Assembly: GCF_027579695.1 (NCBI RefSeq)
Contig: NC_083581.1
Span: 62,166,718 to 62,230,717, forward strand
Direction: 5' to 3'
DNA: 64,000 bases
Source of the DNA: Neoarius graeffei
Taxonomy: Eukaryota; Chordata; Actinopteri; Siluriformes; Ariidae
A model generated the notes under the pieces. That model ran no database searches. It worked only from the letters and a program-made list of their open reading frames with translations, and had not been told where the DNA came from. The first letter of the stretch is position 1. Each line of letters starts with the position of its first letter. Positions 57,553 through 64,000 of the stretch are shown here, one piece after another. Both the position numbers and the translations under genes were made by a program.

Positions 57553-58493
57553 GTCAGTCCGTGTGCCTCTCTCTCTCTGTTGGTCAGTCCGTGTGCCTCT
57601 CTCTCTCTGTCGGTCAGTCCGTGTGCCTGCCTCTCTCTCTCTCTCTCTCTGTCGGTCAGTCCGTGTGCCTCTCTGTCGGTCAGTCCGTGTGCCCCTCTCT
57701 GTCTCTCTCTCTGTCGGTCGGTCCGTGTGCCTCTCTCTCTCTGTCGGTCAGTCCGTGTGCCTGCCTCTCTCTCTCTCTCTCTCTGTCGGTCAGTCCGTGT
57801 GCCCCTCTCTGTCTCTCTCGCTCTCTGTCGGTCGGTCCGTGTGCCTCTCGCTCTCTGTCGGTCGGTCCGTGTGCCTCTCGCTCTCTGTCGGTCGGTCCGT
57901 GTGCCTCTCGCTCTCTGTCGGTCGGTCCGTGTGCCTCTCTCTCTCTGTCGGTCGGTCCGTGTGCCTCTCTCTCTCTGTCGGTCGGTCCGTGTGCCTCTCT
58001 CTCTCTGTCGGTCGGGTCCGTGTGCCTCTCTCTCTCTGTCGGTCGGTCCGTGTGCCTCTCTCTCTCTCTGTCGGTCGGTCCGTGTGCCTCTCTCTCTCTG
58101 TCGGTCGGTCCGTGTGCCTCTCTCTCTCTGTCGGTCGGTCCGTGTGCCTCTCTCTCTCTGTCGGTCGGTCCGTGTGCCTCTCTCTCTCTGTCGGTCGGTC
58201 CGTGTGCCTCTCTCTCTCTGTCGGTCGGTCCGTGTGCCTCTCTCTCTCTCTGTCGGTCGGTCCGTGTGCCTCTCTGTCGGTCGGTCCGTGTGCCTCTCTG
58301 TCGGTCGGTCCGTGTGCCTCTCTGTCGGTCGGTCCGTGTGCCTCTCTGTCGGTCGGTCCGTGTGCCCCTCTCTGTCGGTCGGGTCCGTGTGCCTCTCTCT
58401 CTCTCTCTGTCGGTCAGTCCGTGTGCCTCTCTCTCTCTCTCTCTCTCTGTCGGTCAGTCCGTGTGCCTCTCTCTCTGTCGGTCAGTCCGTGTG

Positions 58494-58539
<46 letters not shown>

Positions 58540-58907
58540 GGTCGGCCTGTGTGCCTCTCTCTCTCTCTCTGTCGGTCGGCCTGTGTGCCCCTCTCTCTCT
58601 CTCTCTCTGTCGGTCAGTCCGTGTGCCCCTCTCTCTCTCTCTCTCTCTGTCGGTCAGTCCGTGTGCCTCTCTCTCTGTCGGTCAGTCCGTGTGCCTCTCT
58701 CTCTGTCGGTCAGTCCGTGTGCCTCTCTCTCTGTCGGTCAGTCCGTGTGCCCCTCTCTCTCTCTGTCGGTCAGTCCGTGTGCCCCTCTCTCTCTCTGTCG
58801 GTCAGTCCGTGTGCCCCTCTCTCTCTCTGTCGGTCGGCCTGTGTGCCCCCCTCTCTCTCTGTCGGTCGGCCTGTGTGCCCCCCTCTCTCTCTGTCGGTCG
58901 GCCTGTG

Positions 58908-58947
<40 letters not shown>

Positions 58948-59331
58948 GGTCGGCCTGTGTGCCCCTCTCTCTCTCTCTCTCTCTCTGTCTCGGTCGGCCT
59001 GTGTGCCCCTCTCTCTCTCTCTCTCTCTCTCTGTCGGTCAGTCCGTGTGCCTGACTCTCTCTCTCTGTCGGTCGGTCCGTGTGCCTCTCTCTCTGTCGGT
59101 CGGTCCGTGTGCCTCTCTCTCTCTCTCTGTCTCGGTCGGCCTGTGTGCCCCTCTCTCTCTCTCTGTCGGTCGGCCTGTGTGCCCCTCTCTCTCTCTCTGT
59201 CGGTCGGCCTGTGTGCCCCTCTCTCTCTCTCTGTCGGTCGGCCGGTGTGCCCCCTCTCTCTCTCTCTCTCTCTCTCTGTCGGTCGGCCTGTGTGCCCCTC
59301 TCTCTCTCTCTCTGTCGGTCGGCCGGTGTGC

Positions 59332-59386
<55 letters not shown>

Positions 59387-59436
59387 GTCGGCCTGTGTGC
59401 CCCTCTCTCTCTCTCTCTGTCGGTCGGCCGGTGTGC

Positions 59437-59475
<39 letters not shown>

Positions 59476-59603
59476 GTCGGCCTGTGTGCCCCTCTCTCTC
59501 TCTCTCTGTCGGTCGGCCGGTGTGCCCCCTCTCTCTCTCTCTCTCTCTGTCGGTCGGCCGGCCTGTGTGCCCCCCTCTCTCTCTCTCTGTCGGTTGGCCT
59601 GTG

Positions 59604-59640
<37 letters not shown>

Positions 59641-59739
59641 GTTGGCCTGTGTGCCCCTCTCTCTCTCTCTCTCTCTGTCTCGGTCGGCCTGTGTGCCCCT
59701 CTCTCTCTCTCTCTCTCTCTCTGTCTCGGTCGGCCTGTG

Positions 59740-59775
<36 letters not shown>

Positions 59776-59952
59776 GGTCGGCCTGTGTGCCCCTCTCTCT
59801 CTCTCTCTCTCTCTGTCTCGGTCGGCCTGTGTGCCCCTCTCTCTCTCTCTCTCTCTCTCTGTCGGTCGGCCTGTGTGCCCCTCTCTCTCTCTCTCTCTGT
59901 CGGTCGGCCTGTGTGCCCCTCTCTCTCTCTCTCTGTCGGTCGGCCGGTGTGC

Positions 59953-59987
<35 letters not shown>

Positions 59988-59998
59988 GTCGGCCTGTG

Positions 59999-60053
<55 letters not shown>

Positions 60054-60064
60054 GTTGGCCTGTG

Positions 60065-60113
<49 letters not shown>

Positions 60114-60535
60114 GTCGGTCCGTGTGCCTCTCTCTCTGTCGGTCGGTCCGTGTGCCTCTCTCTCTCTCTCTGTCGGTCGGTCCGTGTGCCTCTCTCTCTC
60201 TCTCTCTGTCGGTCGGTCCGTGTGCGCCTCTCTCTCTCTGTCGGTCGGTCCGTGTGCCTCTCTCTCTCTCTGTCGGTCGGTCCGTGTGCCTCTCTCTTTC
60301 TCTGTCGGTCGGTCCGTGTGCCTCTCTCTCTCTCTCTCTGTCGGTCGGGTCCGTGTGCCTCTCTCTCTGTCGGTCGGTCCGTGTGCCTCTCTCTCTCTGT
60401 CGGTCGGTCCGTGTGCCTCTCTCTCTCTGTCGGTCGGTCCGTGTGCCTCTCTCTCTCTGTCGGTCGGTCCGTGTGCCTCTCTCTCTCTGTCGGTCGGTCC
60501 GTGTGCGCCTCTCTCTCTCTGTCGGTTGGCCTGTG

Positions 60536-60571
<36 letters not shown>

Positions 60572-60660
60572 GGTCGGCCTGTGTGCCCCTCTCTCTCTCT
60601 CTCTCTGTCGGTCGGCCTGTGTGCCCCTCTCTCTCTCTCTCTGTCGGTCGGCCGGTGTGC

Positions 60661-60709
<49 letters not shown>

Positions 60710-60722
60710 GTTGGCCTGTGTG

Positions 60723-60779
<57 letters not shown>

Positions 60780-61246
60780 GTTGGCCTGTGTGCCCCTCTC
60801 TCTCTCTGTCGGTCAGTCCGTGTGCCTGCCTCTCTCTCTCTCTGTCGGTCGGTCGGTCCGTGTGCCTCTCTCTCTGTCGGTCGGTCCGTGTGCCTCTCTC
60901 TCTCTCTCTCTGTTGGTCGGTCCGTGTGCCTCTCTCTCTGTCGGTCGGTCCGTGTGCCTCTCTCTCTGTCGGTCGGTCCGTGTGCCTCTCTCTCTCTCTC
61001 TCTGTCGGTCGGTCCGTGTGCCTCTCTCTCTCTCTGTCGGTCGGTCCGTGTGCCTCTCTCTCTCTCTGTCGGTCGGTCCGTGTGCCTCTCTCTCTCTCTG
61101 TCGGTCGGTCCGTGTGCCTCTCTCTCTCTCTGTCGGTCGGTCCGTGTGCCTCTCTCTTTCTCTGTCGGTCGGTCCGTGTGCCTCTCTCTTTCTCTGTTGG
61201 TCGGTCCGTGTGCCTCTCTCTCTTTCTCTGTCGGTCGGTCCGTGTG

Positions 61247-61281
<35 letters not shown>

Positions 61282-64000
61282 GTCGGTCCGTGTGCCTCTC
61301 TCTCTGTCGGTCGGTCCGTGTGCCTCTCTGTCGGTCGGTCCGTGTGCGCCTCTCTCTCTCTGTCGGTCGGTCCGTGTGCGCCTCTCTCTCTCTGTCGGTC
61401 GGTCCGTGTGCGCCTCTCTCTCTCTGTCGGTCGGTCCGTGCGCCTCTCTCTCTCTGTCGGTCGGTCCGTGCGCCTCTCTCTCTCTGTCGGTCGGTCCGTG
61501 CGCCTCTCTCTCTCTGTCGGTCGGTCCGTGCGCCTCTCTCTCTCTGTCGGTCGGTCCGTGCGCCTCTCTCTCTCTGTCGGTCGGTCCGTGCGCCTCTCTC
61601 TCTCTGTCGGTCGGTCCGTGCGCCTCTCTCTCTCTGTCGGTCGGTCCGTGCGCCTCTCTCTCTCTGTCGGTCGGTCCGTGCGCCTCTCTCTCTCTGTCGG
61701 TCGGTCCGTGCGCCTCTCTCTCTCTGTCGGTCGGTCCGTGCGCCTCTCTCTCTCTGTCGGTCGGTCCGTGCGCCTCTCTCTCTGTCGGTCGGTCCGTGCG
61801 CCTCTCTCTCTCTGTCGGTCGGTCCGTGCGCCTCTCTCTCTGTCGGTCGGTCCGTGCGCCTCTCTCTCTGTCGGTCGGTCCGTGTGCCTCTCTCTCTGTC
61901 GGTCGGTCCGTGTGCCTCTCTCTCTCTCTGTCGGTCGGTCCGTGTGCCTCTCTCTCTCTCTGTCGGTCGGTCCGTGTGCCTCTCTCTCTCTCTCTGTCGG
62001 TCGGTCCGTGTGCCTCTCTCTCTCTCTGTCGGTCGGTCCGTGTGCCTCTCTCTCTCTCTCTGTCGGTCGGTCGTGTGCCTCTCTCTCTCTCTGTCGGTCG
62101 GTCCGTGGGCCTCTCTCTCTCTCTCTGTCGGTCGGTCCGTGGGCCTCTCTCTCTCTCTCTGTCGGTCGGTCCGTGGGCCTCTCTCTCTCTCTCTGTCGGT
62201 CGGTCCGTGGGCCTCTCTCTCTCTCTGTCGGTCGGTCCGTGCGCCTCTCTCTCTCTCTGTCGGTCGGTCCGTGTGCGCCTCTCTCTCTCTGTCGGTCGGT
62301 CCGTGCGCCTCTCTCTCTCTGTCGGTCGGTCCGTGCGCCTCTCTCTCTCTGTCGGTCGGTCCGTGCGCCTCTCTCTCTGTCGGTCGGTCCGTGCGCCTCT
62401 CTCTCTCTGTCGGTCGGTTCCGTGCGCCTCTCTCTCTGTCGGTCGGTCCGTGCGCCTCTCTCTCTCTGTCGGTCGGTCCGTGCGCCTCTCTCTCTGTCGG
62501 TCGGTCCGTGCGCCTCTCTCTCTGTCGGTCGGTCCGTGTGCCTCTCTCTCTGTCGGTCGGTCCGTGTGCCTCTCTCTCTGTCGGTCGGTCCGTGTGCCTC
62601 TCTCTCTGTCGGTCGGTCCGTGTGCCTCTCTCTCTCTCTGTCGGTCGGTCCGTGTGCCTCTCTCTCTCTCTGTCGGTCGGTCCGTGTGCCTCTCTCTCTC
62701 TCTGTCGGTCGGTCCGTGGGCCTCTCTCTCTCTCTCTGTCGGTCGGTCCGTGGGCCTCTCTCTCTCTCTCTGTCGGTCGGTCCGTGGACCTCTCTCTCTC
62801 TCTCTGTCGGTCGGTCCGTGGGCCTCTCTCTCTCTCTGTCGGTCGGTCCGTGGGCCTCTCTCTCTCTCTGTCGGTCGGTCCGTGGGCCTCTCTCTCTCTC
62901 TGTCGGTCGGTCCGTGGGCCTCTCTCTGTCGGTCGGTCCGTGGGCCTCTCTCTGTCGGTCGGTCCGTGGGCCTCTCTCTGTCGGTCGGTCCGTGGGCCTC
63001 TCTCTGTCGGTCGGTCCGTGGGCCTCTCTCTGTCGGTCGGTCCGTGTGCCTCTCTCTGTCGGTCGGTCCGTGTGCCTCTCTCTGTCGGTCGGTCCGTGTG
63101 CCTCTCTCTGTCGGTCGGTCCGTGTGCCTCTCTCTGTCGGTCGGTCCGTGTGCCTCTCTCTGTCGGTCGGTCCGTGTGCCTCTCTCTGTCGGTCGGTCCG
63201 TGTGCCTCTCTCTGTCGGTCGGTCCGTGTGCCTCTCTCTGTCGGTCGGTCCGTGTGCCTCTCTCTGTCGGTCGGTCCGTGTGCCTCTCTCTGTCGGTCGG
63301 TCCGTGTGCCTCTCTCTGTCGGTCGGTCCGTGTGCCTCTCTCTGTCGGTCGGTCCGTGTGCCTCTCTCTCTCTCTCTCTGTCGGTCGGTCCGTGTGCCTG
63401 CCTCTCTCTCTCTCTCTCTGTCGGTCGGTCCGTGTGCCCCTCTCTCTCTCTCTCTGTCGGTCGGTCCGTGTGCCTCTCTCTCTCTCTCTGTCGGTCGGTC
63501 CGTGTGCCTCTCTCTCCTGTCGGTCGGTCCGTGTGCCTCTCTCTCTGTCGGTCGGTCCGTGTGCCTCTCTCTGTCGGTCGGTCCGTGTGCCTCTCTCTGT
63601 CGGTCGGTCCGTGTGCCTCTCTCTGTCGGTCGGTCCGTGTGCCTCTCTCTCTCTCTCTCTGTCGGTCGGTCCGTGTGCCCCTCTCTCTCTCTCTCTGTCG
63701 GTCGGTCCGTGTGCCTCTCTCTCTCTCTCTGTCGGTCGGTCCGTGTGCCTCTCTCTCTGTCGGTCGGGTTCCGTGTGCCTCTCTCTCTGTCGGTCGGTCC
63801 GTGTGCCTCTCTCTCTGTCGGTCGGTCCGTGTGCCTCTCTCTGTCGGTCGGGTCCGTGTGCCTCTCTCTGTCGGTCGGTCCGTGTGCCTCTCTCTCTGTC
63901 GGTCGGTCCGTGTGCCTCTCTCTCTCTCTCTGTCGGTCGGTCCGTGTGCCCTCTCTCTCTCTGTCGGTCGGTCCGTGTGCCTCTCTCTCTCTGTCGGTCG
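56851..64000 (+). repeat. CT-tract / GTCGGTCGGTCCGTGTGCC minisatellite, right block
   Basis: More than 7 kb, reaching the window edge. The unit is a (CT)n run of variable length plus GTCGGTCGGTCCGTGTGCCT. Variants are clustered: GGCCTGTGCGCCCC (56850-57110), GGTCAGTCCGTGTG (57360-57830), GGTCCGTGTG, GGCCGGTGTGCCCC (59230-59960), GGTCCGTGCGCC (61430-61870) and GGTCCGTGGGCC (62100-63020). Clustering implies recent local amplification. Confidence 0.95.

Noticed and set aside
54933-59054. Very long + strand open frames rich in Ser, Leu, Val and Cys
   Set aside because: The (CT)n plus GTCGGTCGG unit lacks stop codons in all three + frames, so long frames arise automatically. Overlapping frames coexist and there is no splice or domain evidence.
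54640-64000. CRISPR-like regular repeats
   Set aside because: Units abut without unique spacers and vary in length by CT number; this is a minisatellite in a eukaryotic genome.

Overview
The window is nuclear DNA from a bony fish. It contains one clearly recognisable gene, an intact alpha-enolase with canonical vertebrate exon structure (eno1, probably eno1a), on the + strand. Around it is a very dense population of fish mobile elements: tRNA-derived SINEs with GATGA or GGATG tails, 5'-truncated LINEs, Tc1 relics, and many short DNA transposons. The species cannot be fixed from sequence alone; the abundant SINE is of a type I associate with catfish-like and other teleost genomes. No bacterial gene, CRISPR array or plasmid-like feature was seen.

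Layout. 1-12.9 kb: a palindromic repeat, a minus-strand transposon-associated exon with a nonsense codon (625-984), SINE pieces, a 2.5-kb minus-strand LINE relic (4.6-7.1 kb), a second LINE relic (7.4-7.9 kb), and a 2.5-kb element with an internal 1,077-bp tandem duplication (8.8-11.3 kb). 12.9-27.05 kb: eno1, with promoter, a non-coding first exon, coding exons from 15758 to 26646 and a polyadenylation signal at 27011. Its introns hold several inverted-repeat elements. The fourth coding position is filled by one of two adjacent 59-nt exons (20208-20266 and 20536-20594), a mutually exclusive pair. 27-41 kb: SINEs, a nested hAT-like element (30973-33951) containing a SINE and a THAP-exon element, a SINE split by a Harbinger-like element, a Tc1 relic and a LINE 3' end. 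41.4-42.1 kb: a CpG-rich promoter-like region with a TATA box and a splice donor, probably the start of the next + strand gene; ENO1-RERE synteny suggests rere, but no coding exon proves it. 42.2-43.65 kb: a pyrimidine-only microsatellite field. 45-52 kb: two related Harbinger-like families (A and B) carrying THAP-type and Myb/SANT-type first exons. 54.6 kb to the window edge: more than 9 kb of CT-tract plus GTCGGTCGGTCCGTGTGCC minisatellite, interrupted once by a 532-bp transposon.

The most notable observations are the duplicated enolase exon, the large CpG-studded pyrimidine minisatellite with a visible candidate founder sequence, and a set of nested insertions whose target-site duplications (8 bp for hAT, TAA/TTA for Harbinger-like, 11-14 bp for SINEs) can be read directly. 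Long open frames in the minisatellite and microsatellite are by-products of repeats that lack stop codons and are not annotated as genes.
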